Assembly: GCA_916988195.3 (NCBI GenBank)
Contig: CAKASQ030000025.1
Coordinates: 1 to 34,514 of the forward strand
Length of the DNA stretch: 34,514 bases
Reading direction: 5' to 3'
Origin: Oscillospiraceae bacterium
GTDB lineage: Bacteria; Bacillota; Clostridia; Oscillospirales; Oscillospiraceae
The notes below the pieces were generated by a model. That model did no database searches and was not told where the DNA came from. It saw only the letters and a list, made by a program, of their open reading frames with translations. This document shows, piece after piece, positions 14,774 through 22,618 of this stretch (position 1 is its first letter; every line of letters begins with the position of its first letter). The translations under genes and the position numbers were made by a program.

Positions 14774-16162
14774 TTACTTGTTCTGAAGCTTGCGGTCGAT
14801 GGCTTCCGCAGCCTTCTTGCCGGCGCCCATGGCGAGGATAACGGTAGCCGCGCCGGTGACAGCGTCGCCGCCCGCGAAGACATTCTCTCGCGTGGACATC
14901 TCGTTTTCGTCGACGATGATGCCGCCCTTCTTGTTCGTTTCCAGACCCGGGGTCGTGGAACGAATCAGCGGGTTCGGGCTCGTGCCGAGCGACATGATGA
15001 CCGTGTCGACCTCCAGCACAAATTCGCTGCCCTCGACCGGAATCGGACGACGGCGGCCGGAAGCGTCGGGCTCGCCGAGCTCCATCTTGATGCACTTCAT
15101 GCCGTTGACTCTGCCATCCTCGCCACCGAGAATCTCAACGGGGTTCGTGAGGGTCATGAACTCGATGCCCTCTTCCTTGGCGTGGTGCTGCTCTTCGAGT
15201 CTCGCGGGCATTTCGGCCTCGCCGCGACGATAGACGATGTAGACCTTTTCCGCGCCCATACGCTTTGCGCAGCGCGCCGCGTCCATCGCGACGTTGCCGC
15301 CGCCGACGATGGCAGCCGCCTTGGAGTGCAGGATCGGGGTGTCGTACTCTTCCTTGTACGCCTTCATGAGGTTGATACGGGTGAGGTATTCGTTCGCGGA
15401 GCAAACGCCCTTGAGGGCCTCGCCCGGAATGTGCATGAACATCGGAAGACCTGCGCCGGAGCCGACGAAGACGGCCTTGAAGCCGAGCTCCTCAAACAGC
15501 TCGTCGATCGAGAGCACCTTGCCGATGACCATGTCGGTCATAACGGTAACGCCCTGCGCCTTGAGCTTTTCGACCTCGTTCGCGACAATCGCCTTCGGCA
15601 GACGGAACTCGGGGATACCGTAGACCAGAACGCCGCCTGCGGTGTGGAGCGCTTCAAAGATCGAAACCTCGTAGCCCTTCTTGGCAAGCTCGGACGCGCA
15701 CGTAAGGCCGGAAGGACCGGAGCCGACGACGGCGACCTTGATGCCGTTGGACGGAACCTTCTCGGGCATGGCGTTCACGTTCTCGCGGTACCAGTCGGCG
15801 ACAAAGCGCTCGAGGCGGCCGATGGCGACCGGCTCGCCCTTCACGCCGCGCACGCACTTGGACTCGCACTGCGTCTCCTGCGGACAGACACGGCCGGAGA
15901 GCGCGGGCAGCGCGTTCGTGGAGGTAATGACTTCATAAGCCGCGGCGAAATCGCCCTCGGCGACCTTTGCGATGAATTCCGGGATCCGGATGTTGACCGG
16001 GCAGCCCTCAACGCACTTCGGCTTCTTGCACTGCATGCAGCGCTGTGCTTCGTTGATGGCCATCTCTGCGGTGTAGCCCAGGGTGACTTCTTTAAAATTC
16101 TTATTGCGGACGTTCGGGTCCTGCTCCGGCATCGGAGTTTTCGTCATCTGCATATTAGCCAT
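14774..16162 (-). CDS. nfnB: NfnB-type flavoprotein (glutamate synthase small subunit-like)
   Basis: This is an FAD and iron-sulfur protein of the GltD superfamily. With the NfnA-like partner just upstream, the pair matches NfnAB, the electron-bifurcating NADH-dependent ferredoxin:NADP+ oxidoreductase. The 462-residue protein has N-terminal [4Fe-4S] cysteines in CMQCKKPKCVEGCP and CPQETQCESKC. An FAD fold (VAVVGSGPSGLTCASELA) and an NADP fold (AAIVGGGNVAMDAARCAKRM) follow. The ATG at 16162 has GGGGAGGAG upstream; the longer open frame is rejected. Databases often call this GltA/GltD, but no large glutamate synthase subunit is present here. Confidence 0.88.
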   Translation of the reverse strand: MANMQMTKTPMPEQDPNVRNKNFKEVTLGYTAEMAINEAQRCMQCKKPKCVEGCPVNIRIPEFIAKVAEGDFAAAYEVITSTNALPALSGRVCPQETQCESKCVRGVKGEPVAIGRLERFVADWYRENVNAMPEKVPSNGIKVAVVGSGPSGLTCASELAKKGYEVSIFEALHTAGGVLVYGIPEFRLPKAIVANEVEKLKAQGVTVMTDMVIGKVLSIDELFEELGFKAVFVGSGAGLPMFMHIPGEALKGVCSANEYLTRINLMKAYKEEYDTPILHSKAAAIVGGGNVAMDAARCAKRMGAEKVYIVYRRGEAEMPARLEEQHHAKEEGIEFMTLTNPVEILGGEDGRVNGMKCIKMELGEPDASGRRRPIPVEGSEFVLEVDTVIMSLGTSPNPLIRSTTPGLETNKKGGIIVDENEMSTRENVFAGGDAVTGAATVILAMGAGKKAAEAIDRKLQNK

Positions 16163-16178
16163 TGTTCTTCTCCTCCCC

Positions 16179-17033
16179 TTACTTGATGAGCTCTTCGCCC
16201 AGCTTCTCGAGCCGGCACTTGTGCGTCTGGCGAACCTCAGCCTCACGCTCGCGGTACACGCCGTTGCGGTTCATGAGCTCTGCGTAGTCTACCTTGTGGC
16301 CGTCGAAATCGGGGCCGTCGACGCAGGCGAACTTTACTTCGCCGCCAACCGTCACGCGGCAGCCGCCGCACATGCCGGTTCCGTCGACCATGATGGGGTT
16401 GAGAGAGACGATGGTCTTCACGCCAAAGGGCTCGGTGGTCTTGGAGACGAACTTCATCATCGGGATCGGGCCGATGGCGAGCACTTCGTCATACTGGGTG
16501 CCGGCCTCGAGCAGCTGCTGGAGCTTGACGGTAACGAAGCCGTGCTCGCCGTAGCTGCCGTCGTCGGTCATGAGATACAGATGGTCGCAGGCGGCCTTGA
16601 ACTCGTCTTCCAGAATGACGATGTCCTTGTTGCGGAAGCCGATGATCACGTCGACCTCAACGCCCGCCTCTTTGAAAGCCTTCGCCGACGGATACGCAAT
16701 CGCGCAGCCAACGCCGCCGCCGACCACGCAAACGCGCTTTTTGCCCTCGACGTCGGTGGGCTTACCAAGCGGGCCCACGAAGTCCTGAATGTAGTCGCCC
16801 TCGTTGAGGCTGCCGAGCAGCTCCGTGGACAGACCGACCTTCTGGAAGATGATTGCTACCGTGCCCTTTTCGCGGTCGTAGCCCGCGATCGTCAGCGGTA
16901 CGCGCTCGGATTTGTCATCGACGCGGAAAATGATGAACTGACCGGCTTTCGCCTTTTTGGCAACGAACGGAGCTTCGATCTCCATGTACGTCACCGCGGA
17001 ATTGAGTTCCTTTTTGCACGCAATTTTGTACAT
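16179..17033 (-). CDS. nfnA: NfnA-type FAD/NAD-binding, 2Fe-2S subunit
   Basis: A ferredoxin-NADP reductase-like subunit, related to dihydroorotate dehydrogenase PyrK. In NfnAB it carries the FAD that handles NADH and a [2Fe-2S] cluster. It has an N-terminal FAD barrel (GQFIIFRVDDKSERVPLTI), an NAD fold (VCVVGGGVGCAIAYPSAKAF) and C-terminal cluster cysteines in GMCGGCRVTVGGEVKFACVDG. Starts at 17060, 17042 and 17033 are in frame; 17033 (MYKIACKKEL) has GAAGGG 9 bp upstream and matches homologues. The nfnB gene begins 16 bp after it. The pair balances NADH, NADPH and ferredoxin in anaerobes. Confidence 0.87.
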   Translation of the reverse strand: MYKIACKKELNSAVTYMEIEAPFVAKKAKAGQFIIFRVDDKSERVPLTIAGYDREKGTVAIIFQKVGLSTELLGSLNEGDYIQDFVGPLGKPTDVEGKKRVCVVGGGVGCAIAYPSAKAFKEAGVEVDVIIGFRNKDIVILEDEFKAACDHLYLMTDDGSYGEHGFVTVKLQQLLEAGTQYDEVLAIGPIPMMKFVSKTTEPFGVKTIVSLNPIMVDGTGMCGGCRVTVGGEVKFACVDGPDFDGHKVDYAELMNRNGVYREREAEVRQTHKCRLEKLGEELIK

Positions 17034-17090
17034 TTTTTTCATCCCTTCAATATGAATCATACTTTTCCAAGAAAAGTCCCATACAGCCGT

Positions 17091-17119
17091 ATTATAACAC
17101 GCACTCTGCTATCTTGCAA
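17091..17119 (-). promoter_or_regulatory. Promoter of nfnA-nfnB
   Basis: On the minus strand TTGCAA (17119-17114), a 17-bp spacer, then TATAAT (17096-17091). The predicted 5' end lies about 50 nt before the chosen nfnA start. Confidence 0.75.
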
Positions 17120-17137
17120 ACCCTATTCGCTCTATTT

Positions 17138-18043
17138 TTACGGATTTGCGATAACAATATTCTCCTTTCGCACCATTCGCCATGAAAATTCCTTTGCAAG
17201 CTCGTCCGCGCGAACCGCTTCGCTGTGAGAAAGAAGCCCGCACGCGTGTGCGAGAAGCCCCAGAAGCGCCTCCGGCGTATAGCGCTCGCGCAGCGCGCCC
17301 ATGTCCAAATCCCGCTCGCGCTTGGAAAGCCGTCTTCCATCCGGCGCGATGAGCAACGGCACATGATAGTAGTCCGGCTCCGGAAAGCCGAGCTGCCGCT
17401 GGAGCCAGATCTGCCGCGGCGTGGAGGATAAAAGATCGCTGCCTCTGACCACCTGCGTCACGCCCGCTTCTGCGTCGTCGGTCACAACGGCCAGCTGATA
17501 GGCGTACACACCGTCGGCCCGACGAAGGATAAAATCCCCGCAGCCGTGCGCTAAATTCTGCGTGTATTCGCCCTGCACGCCGTCGGTAAAGGAAACGTCT
17601 TCATCCGGCACGCGCACCCGCCAGCACGGTGCTTTCGTTCTTGCCGCGCGTTCTTCGGGTGTTAAATTCCGGCACGTTCCGGCATAGAGCACGGTTCCGT
17701 CCGACGCATGGGGCGCGGACGCGGCATGAAGCTCGGTGCGCGAGCAGTAGCAAGGATAAATAAGTCCCCGCTCCTCCAGCCGGGAAAACATCTCCCGGTA
17801 GGCCTCCGAGCGTCGGCTCTGCGGGGCCTGCTCCGTATCCCACGTGAGCCCGAGCCACTCGAGGTCACGCTTGAGCGTGTCCGCGTACGCCGGCCTGCAC
17901 CGGTCGGGGTCCAGGTCCTCAATGCGGAGCACAAGCGTTCCGCCGCAGCTTCGAATGGACAGCCACGCGAGCATGGCCGAAAAGACGTTTCCCAGATGCA
18001 TTCTGCCGCTGGGACTTGGCGCAAAGCGCCCGATCTGCTGCAT
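17138..18043 (-). CDS. gluQ: Glutamyl-Q tRNA(Asp) synthetase GluQRS
   Basis: GluQRS is a truncated glutamyl-tRNA synthetase lacking the anticodon-binding domain. It attaches glutamate to queuosine at position 34 of tRNA-Asp. The 301-residue protein has the ATP motif PSGRMHLGN (HIGH-like), acidic LRIEDLDPDRC, and a zinc site with CYCSRTEL and YAGTCRNLTPEER. Its KMSKS-like loop is RRLSKRERDLDM. The length and the end soon after the catalytic fold fit GluQRS rather than a broken GltX. GGGGGAGG lies before the ATG. A promoter and terminators on both sides suggest a single-gene unit. Confidence 0.9.
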   Translation of the reverse strand: MQQIGRFAPSPSGRMHLGNVFSAMLAWLSIRSCGGTLVLRIEDLDPDRCRPAYADTLKRDLEWLGLTWDTEQAPQSRRSEAYREMFSRLEERGLIYPCYCSRTELHAASAPHASDGTVLYAGTCRNLTPEERAARTKAPCWRVRVPDEDVSFTDGVQGEYTQNLAHGCGDFILRRADGVYAYQLAVVTDDAEAGVTQVVRGSDLLSSTPRQIWLQRQLGFPEPDYYHVPLLIAPDGRRLSKRERDLDMGALRERYTPEALLGLLAHACGLLSHSEAVRADELAKEFSWRMVRKENIVIANP

Positions 18044-18064
18044 ATTTCCTCCCCCTTCCGCGCT

Positions 18065-18093
18065 ATCCTAACACACATCAACCGTGTTTGCAA
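18065..18093 (-). promoter_or_regulatory. Promoter of gluQ
   Basis: On the minus strand TTGCAA (18093-18088), 17 bp, TAGGAT (18070-18065), about 20 bp before the gluQ start, giving a very short leader. Confidence 0.55.
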
Positions 18094-18113
18094 TCGCAGA
18101 TACAGCGCAAAAT

Positions 18114-18139
18114 GCCCATGCGTGCAAAAACGCATGGGC
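18114..18139 (-). terminator. Intrinsic terminator after the first Na/Pi transporter gene
   Basis: A 10-bp perfect stem, GCCCATGCGT (18114-18123) with ACGCATGGGC (18130-18139), has a six-base loop. On the minus strand it is followed by ATTTTG. It lies 9 bp after the stop at 18148. Confidence 0.75.
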
Positions 18140-18147
18140 AAAAAGCT

Positions 18148-19908
18148 TTACAGTGCAAACTGCTGCCGGTATTCCTCATAATAGCGCTCATAGGCCGCGG
18201 ATTTCATGGCCTTGACGCTGCTGAGATATTCGTGGGTATCGAACGAGTCTGCCTCAAGCTCGATCATCGCAACGGCGATGTTGGAGCAGTGGTCGGCGAC
18301 ACGCTCGTAGTTGGTCAGAAGATCGTTGAAGACGAAGCCCTGGCTGAGCGTACATACGCCCTTTTGAAGTCTGTCAACATGATGGAGCTTCATCTCGTCG
18401 CACAGCGCGTCGATGAGCTCCTCCAGCGGCTCGACTCTCTTGGCAAGCTCAAGGTCCTCCATAATAAATGCGCGGATGGCGTTGTGCAGAATTTCGCGCA
18501 GGGCGTCTGTCAGAACGGAAAGCTCGTGCCGCGCGTCGCCGGAGAAAGTGATCCCCTTCTGGTGGATCTCCTGTGCAGCCTCGGCGACATTGAGCGCGTG
18601 GTCGGAGATCCGCTCAAAATCGGAGATCGTATGCAAGAATTTCGAAACGTCCGCGCTCTGGCGGCCGCTGAGCTCCCGGCCGGTCAGTTTGACAAGATAC
18701 GTGCCCAAAATGTCCTCGTACCGGTCGATCACGCCCTCCATCCGCTGCACCTCGGCAAAGTCCTCGTCGGAGTAGTTTTCCAGAAGCGCCAGCGCGCCCG
18801 AGAAGTTGAGCTCCGCGTCGGCGGCCATGGAGTTGATCGTGATGCGGCTCTGCTCGATGGCAAGCGCCGGGTGCTGCAAGAAGCGCTCCTCCAGATGCAT
18901 CGCGGCAGGCTCGTTGGCGTTTTTTTCCTCGCCCTTGTCCTTGACGAGCGCGTTCACGACTGCCTCGATCACATCTGTGAACGGCAGCAGGATCACGACC
19001 TTCACAAAGCGGAAGAGGGTGTTGACAAACGCGATGGAAACGCTCGTCATCGGCATATCCATAAAATTGAACCGGAACACGGCGTTCGCGAGATAAAAAG
19101 CCGCCGCCCAGAACACAACGCCCGCCACCTCGACCACAAGATAGACCATGGCCGTGCGCTTGCCGTCAACGTTCGCGCCGACTGCGGACAAAAGCACCGG
19201 CAGCGCCGCGCCGATGGCAATGCCCATAATGATGGGAAGGGCGATGGAAAAATCGATCACGCCCGTAGACGCCAGCGCCTGCAAAATACCGACCGCCGCC
19301 GACGCGCTTTGCAGCACGCAGGTAAAGAGCGTACCAAATAAAATGCCAAGCAGCGGGTTGGAGAACGAGGTCAGGATGCGAAGGAAGACCGGCTCATCGC
19401 GCAGCGGGGACACAGCCGCCGACATCGTCGACATGCCGAACATCAGAACCGCGAAGCCCATGAGAATATCGCCCACGTGCTGCTTTGTCTGGTTCTTGGA
19501 GAACATGCGAAGCACGATGCCGACCACGGAAATGACCCCCGTGAGCGTCGCCGTGGAGAAAAGGTCGATCCACCCGCCGCCTCCGCCGAGGTCCGAAAGA
19601 CAGATGATCCAGCCCGTGATGCTCGTGCCCAGAATCGCGCCCATAACGATGCTGATGGCCTGCCGCACGCGCATCATACCGGAGTTGACAAAGCCGACCA
19701 CCATCACGCTCGTCGCCGACGACGACTGGATGACCGCCGTCACCGCCGTACCGAGCAAAAAGCCCTTGAGGGGCTTTCCGGTCAACTGATATAAGATCAC
19801 TTCCAGCTTGTTGCCCGCGACTTTTTTCAGCCCGTCTCCCATCAGCGCCATGCCGAACAGGAACAGTGCGATACCGCTGAGCAGAGAAATCACATTTGAA
19901 ATACTCAT
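18148..19908 (-). CDS. Na/Pi cotransporter with C-terminal PhoU-like domain (copy 1)
   Basis: A sodium-coupled phosphate importer of the NptA/PNaS family. The 586-residue protein has the two inverted Na/Pi repeats, marked by QSSSATSVMVVGFVNSG (about 60-76) and QSASAAVGILQALASTG (about 205-221), within 8-9 membrane helices up to about residue 320. The last ~230 residues form a helical PhoU-like domain (ISDFERISDHALNVAEAAQE, LLTNYERVADHCSNIAVAM). The ATG at 19908 is chosen for GGAG six bases upstream. It is divergent from phoP-phoR and paralogous to the gene at 22619. Pho-box-like repeats upstream suggest induction under phosphate starvation. Confidence 0.93.
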   Translation of the reverse strand: MSISNVISLLSGIALFLFGMALMGDGLKKVAGNKLEVILYQLTGKPLKGFLLGTAVTAVIQSSSATSVMVVGFVNSGMMRVRQAISIVMGAILGTSITGWIICLSDLGGGGGWIDLFSTATLTGVISVVGIVLRMFSKNQTKQHVGDILMGFAVLMFGMSTMSAAVSPLRDEPVFLRILTSFSNPLLGILFGTLFTCVLQSASAAVGILQALASTGVIDFSIALPIIMGIAIGAALPVLLSAVGANVDGKRTAMVYLVVEVAGVVFWAAAFYLANAVFRFNFMDMPMTSVSIAFVNTLFRFVKVVILLPFTDVIEAVVNALVKDKGEEKNANEPAAMHLEERFLQHPALAIEQSRITINSMAADAELNFSGALALLENYSDEDFAEVQRMEGVIDRYEDILGTYLVKLTGRELSGRQSADVSKFLHTISDFERISDHALNVAEAAQEIHQKGITFSGDARHELSVLTDALREILHNAIRAFIMEDLELAKRVEPLEELIDALCDEMKLHHVDRLQKGVCTLSQGFVFNDLLTNYERVADHCSNIAVAMIELEADSFDTHEYLSSVKAMKSAAYERYYEEYRQQFAL

Positions 19909-19936
19909 GTCTGGCTCCATATCCATAGAATCACAA

Positions 19937-19995
19937 ATTTAATATAAGCGTGCTGTGTTAAATATACCGGCATTTCAATATTAAATCTATGTTAA
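19937..19995 (-). promoter_or_regulatory. Pho-box-like repeats upstream of copy 1 and phoP
   Basis: Read on the minus strand: TTAACA (19995-19990), TTAATA (19984-19979), TTAACA (19961-19956) and TTAAAT (19942-19937). Their starts are 11, 23 and 19 bp apart, close to helical phasing. A -10-like TATATT lies at 19946-19941. This matches the TT(A/T/C)ACA direct repeats bound by PhoP in Bacillus. Read the other way, TTAAAT repeats with 11-bp phasing face phoP, so both genes could be controlled. Confidence 0.55.
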
Positions 19996-20068
19996 ATCTT
20001 GCGTGCATCATAGATTTTGCGCCTTTTTTACGATACTATCAAAGTACAAACGGACGGGAGGACTTTAC

Positions 20069-20743
20069 GTGATTTATTTTCTTGAGGACGACGACAGCAT
20101 CCGAAAGCTCGTCATCTACGGTCTGGAAAGCCAGGGCTTTGAGGCCGAGGGCTTCTCGCTGCCGTCGAAATTCTGGCGGGCGATGGAGCAGCATCCGGCC
20201 GAGCTCGTGCTGCTGGATATCATGCTGCCCGAGGAGGACGGTCTGCAAATTTTAAAAAAGCTACGCGCCGCGCCGGAGACAAGGCGGCTGCCGGTCATTT
20301 TGCTGACGGCGAAAAACTCGGAATTTGACCGGGTCATCGGCCTTGACAACGGGGCGGACGATTTTATCTCGAAACCGTTCAGCATGTTAGAGCTCATCGC
20401 GCGCATCCGCGCCGTGCTCCGCCGCTCGCAGCCCGCGCAGTCGGTGCATGAATACCGGCTGGGGCCGCTCTACGTGAGCCCAGAGCAGCATATCGTACGC
20501 GTGGATTCGCAGGATGTGACGCTCACCAACAAGGAGTTTGAGCTTCTGTGTCTGCTTTTGGATAATCAGGGGCTCGTTCTCACGCGGCAGGTGCTGATGG
20601 ACAGAGTCTGGGGCTTTGAAGCCGAGCGCGAGAACCGGACGTTAGACGTTCACATCCGGACACTTCGCGTCAAGCTCGGCGCGGCAGGAAGCCTCATTGA
20701 GACGATCCGCGGCGTGGGCTATAAGCTGGGGTCCGGCACATGA
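20069..20743 (+). CDS. phoP: PhoP-like response regulator (OmpR family)
   Basis: A two-component response regulator of 224 residues. The receiver domain has the acidic pocket EDDD (6-9), phospho-acceptor Asp50 in LLDIMLP, Thr80 and Lys102 in SKPF. A winged-helix DNA-binding domain follows (about 125-224: LTNKEFELLCLLLDNQGLVL, ENRTLDVHIRTLRVKLG, TIRGVGYKL). The GTG at 20069 has GGGAGG 8 bp upstream; the ATG at 20003 lacks one and would add a non-homologous extension. It overlaps the kinase by 4 bp (ATGA). The flanking phosphate transporters and Pho-type repeats make phosphate the likely signal; phoP is assigned on that basis. Confidence 0.85.
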   Translation: MIYFLEDDDSIRKLVIYGLESQGFEAEGFSLPSKFWRAMEQHPAELVLLDIMLPEEDGLQILKKLRAAPETRRLPVILLTAKNSEFDRVIGLDNGADDFISKPFSMLELIARIRAVLRRSQPAQSVHEYRLGPLYVSPEQHIVRVDSQDVTLTNKEFELLCLLLDNQGLVLTRQVLMDRVWGFEAERENRTLDVHIRTLRVKLGAAGSLIETIRGVGYKLGSGT

Positions 20744-22386
20744 CGGGAAAAATTCTCCGGAACTCCTACCTTGTCGCCATCTCGGCGCTTCTTGCCAGCG
20801 CGCTGTTGTTCTTCGGCGTCATGTACCGCGACTATGAGGACGAAGCGTTTGCAAGGCTCCGCGCAGAAACGTCCGCCATCGCGCAGGGTCTGGGTGCGCA
20901 AGGCGCCTCGTATTTTGACGGCTTCGAGCCAGATGACCGCGTAACGTGGGTCGACGCCTCCGGCTCGGTGCTCTACGACAGCGCCGCTCCGGCAGAGCAG
21001 CTTTCCAACCACACCGGCCGCGAAGAGATCGACCGGGCGCTGGAAGACGGCGAGGCGCAGTCATCCCGCTATTCCCAGACGCTTTTGCAGCGTACATTCT
21101 ATTATGCCCGGCGCATGACAGACGGCACGGTGCTGCGCGTTTCGTGTACGCAAAATTCCCTTCCGGCGATGGTTCTCATGCTGCTCACTCCCTTTTTATG
21201 GGTCGCGACGGTCGTCCTCATCCTCTGCGGCGTGCTGTCTTACCGACTCGCGCAGAGCATCACAAAGCCCATCAACGCCATTCATCTGGACCGCCCGACG
21301 CCTCTGCCAGGCTACCCCGAACTCACCCCGCTTTTTGACAAGCTCCGCGAGCAGAACCGCACCATCGGCAAGCAGATGAATGAGCTCCAGCTGCGCCAGC
21401 GCGAGTTTACGGCGATCACGGAAAACATGCGCGAAGGCTTTCTTCTTGTCGACTGCAAGATGCACGTGCTTTCGAGCAATCACAGCGCGCTTGAGGTCCT
21501 CGGCGGACACGAACTGAAGCCCGGGTGTCTGCTCTACGACGCGGCGTGCAAAAAGGAGATTTTTGACGCAGTCGACACGGCGCTCTCGGGCTCTCACGCG
21601 GAGCTGCTTCTTACCATCGACGAGACAAGCTGGCAGGTGCTCGCGAACCCCGTTGTGGCCTCCGGGCAGGTAGCGGGCGCGGTGATTCTTTTTATGGACG
21701 TGACCGAGCGCGAACAGCGCGACCGGCTCCGGCGCGAGTTTTCCGCGAACGTGTCGCATGAGCTCAAAACGCCGCTCACCTCGATTTCGGGCTTCGCCGA
21801 GCTCATGAAGGAGGGTCTCGTCCCGCCGGAGAAAATTCCTGAGTTTTCGGGTGATATCTATAAAGAGAGCCTGCGGCTCATCGGGCTTGTAAACGATATC
21901 ATCCAGCTCTCGAGGTTAGATGAAAACAGCACGCAGTTCCAGCGCGCGCCGGTCGATCTCTACGCTCTGGGCGAAGCTGTGATCGAGCGGCTGGAGCCCG
22001 TCGCGGCACGGCAGTCGGTCGCGCTCCATCTCACGGGCGAGCACGCGGAAATTCTGGGCGTGGAGCAGCTGCTCAAGGAGATGATCTACAATCTTCTCGA
22101 CAACGCCATCAAATATAACGTCCCGAACGGCAGCGCCACGCTCAGTATCCATGAAAGCGGCGAGCACGTCATTCTGACAGTCTCCGATACCGGCATCGGC
22201 ATTCCGTACGCGCACCAGCCGCGCGTCTTTGAGCGGTTCTACCGCGTCGACAAGAGCCACTCCAAGGAGGTCGGCGGCACGGGTCTCGGCCTTTCCATCG
22301 TCCGCCACGCCGCACAGTACCACGGCGCAAGACTCGAGCTCAAAAGTCAGCCCGGCAAAGGCACAACAATCACGGTTACGTTTTAA
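20740..22386 (+). CDS. phoR: PhoR-like sensor histidine kinase
   Basis: A membrane histidine kinase of 548 residues, translationally coupled to phoP. It has TM1 at about 10-28, an extracytoplasmic sensor domain at about 29-140 and TM2 at about 143-165. A PAS domain at about 225-320 carries NMREGFLLVDCKMHVLSSN. The HisKA domain has phospho-acceptor His340 in VSHELKTPLTS. The ATPase domain carries N-box Asn455 in NLLDNAIKYN, G1 DTGIGIP and G2 GGTGLGLSIV. This TM-sensor-TM-PAS-HisKA layout matches PhoR of Firmicutes. PhoR usually answers to PhoU and a phosphate transporter; here the only visible PhoU domains are those fused to the two Na/Pi transporters. Confidence 0.87.
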   Translation: MTGKILRNSYLVAISALLASALLFFGVMYRDYEDEAFARLRAETSAIAQGLGAQGASYFDGFEPDDRVTWVDASGSVLYDSAAPAEQLSNHTGREEIDRALEDGEAQSSRYSQTLLQRTFYYARRMTDGTVLRVSCTQNSLPAMVLMLLTPFLWVATVVLILCGVLSYRLAQSITKPINAIHLDRPTPLPGYPELTPLFDKLREQNRTIGKQMNELQLRQREFTAITENMREGFLLVDCKMHVLSSNHSALEVLGGHELKPGCLLYDAACKKEIFDAVDTALSGSHAELLLTIDETSWQVLANPVVASGQVAGAVILFMDVTEREQRDRLRREFSANVSHELKTPLTSISGFAELMKEGLVPPEKIPEFSGDIYKESLRLIGLVNDIIQLSRLDENSTQFQRAPVDLYALGEAVIERLEPVAARQSVALHLTGEHAEILGVEQLLKEMIYNLLDNAIKYNVPNGSATLSIHESGEHVILTVSDTGIGIPYAHQPRVFERFYRVDKSHSKEVGGTGLGLSIVRHAAQYHGARLELKSQPGKGTTITVTF

Positions 22387-22438
22387 CGCACGGTTTCAAG
22401 CCGGAAGGATGTGTTTTCTCGCGAATCGCATAAATTTT

Positions 22439-22482
22439 CCCTGTCCATTTTGGTTCTTTTAACAAAATGGGCAGGGATTTTA
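22439..22482 (+). terminator. Probable terminator after phoR
   Basis: CCCTGTCCATTTTG pairs with CAAAATGGGCAGGG (one G-U) around a 10-base loop and is followed by ATTTTA, 50 bp after the phoR stop. It separates phoP-phoR from the second transporter gene, which then needs its own promoter. Confidence 0.7.
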
Positions 22483-22548
22483 CATACGTTAACAAAAGCA
22501 CCGAACATTTGACATGGATTTTACATTGGCCGGGACGCAAATTTTACG
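22479..22548 (+). promoter_or_regulatory. Pho-box array upstream of the second Na/Pi transporter
   Basis: TTTACA (22479), TTAACA (22489), TTGACA (22509), TTTACA (22520) and TTTACG (22543) all point towards the transporter gene. Their starts are 10, 20, 11 and 23 bp apart, so all fall on nearly the same helical face. This strongly resembles a PhoP-binding array. A TATGAT -10-like hexamer lies at 22558-22563 without a good -35, as is common for PhoP-activated promoters. Confidence 0.65.
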
Positions 22549-22618
22549 AAGCAGCGGTATGATTCCTTCTGTAAATAGAGGATCAAGATTACGTAAGAAA
22601 AAGAGGAAGGTATCATCC

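Noticed and set aside
14774-16162. Glutamate synthase small subunit acting in nitrogen assimilation
   Set aside because: No large subunit gene is nearby, and the partner is a PyrK-like NfnA subunit.
22459-22464. A sixth Pho-box hexamer (TTAACA)
   Set aside because: It lies in the loop of the phoR terminator and is 20 bp from the rest of the array, so it is probably coincidental.
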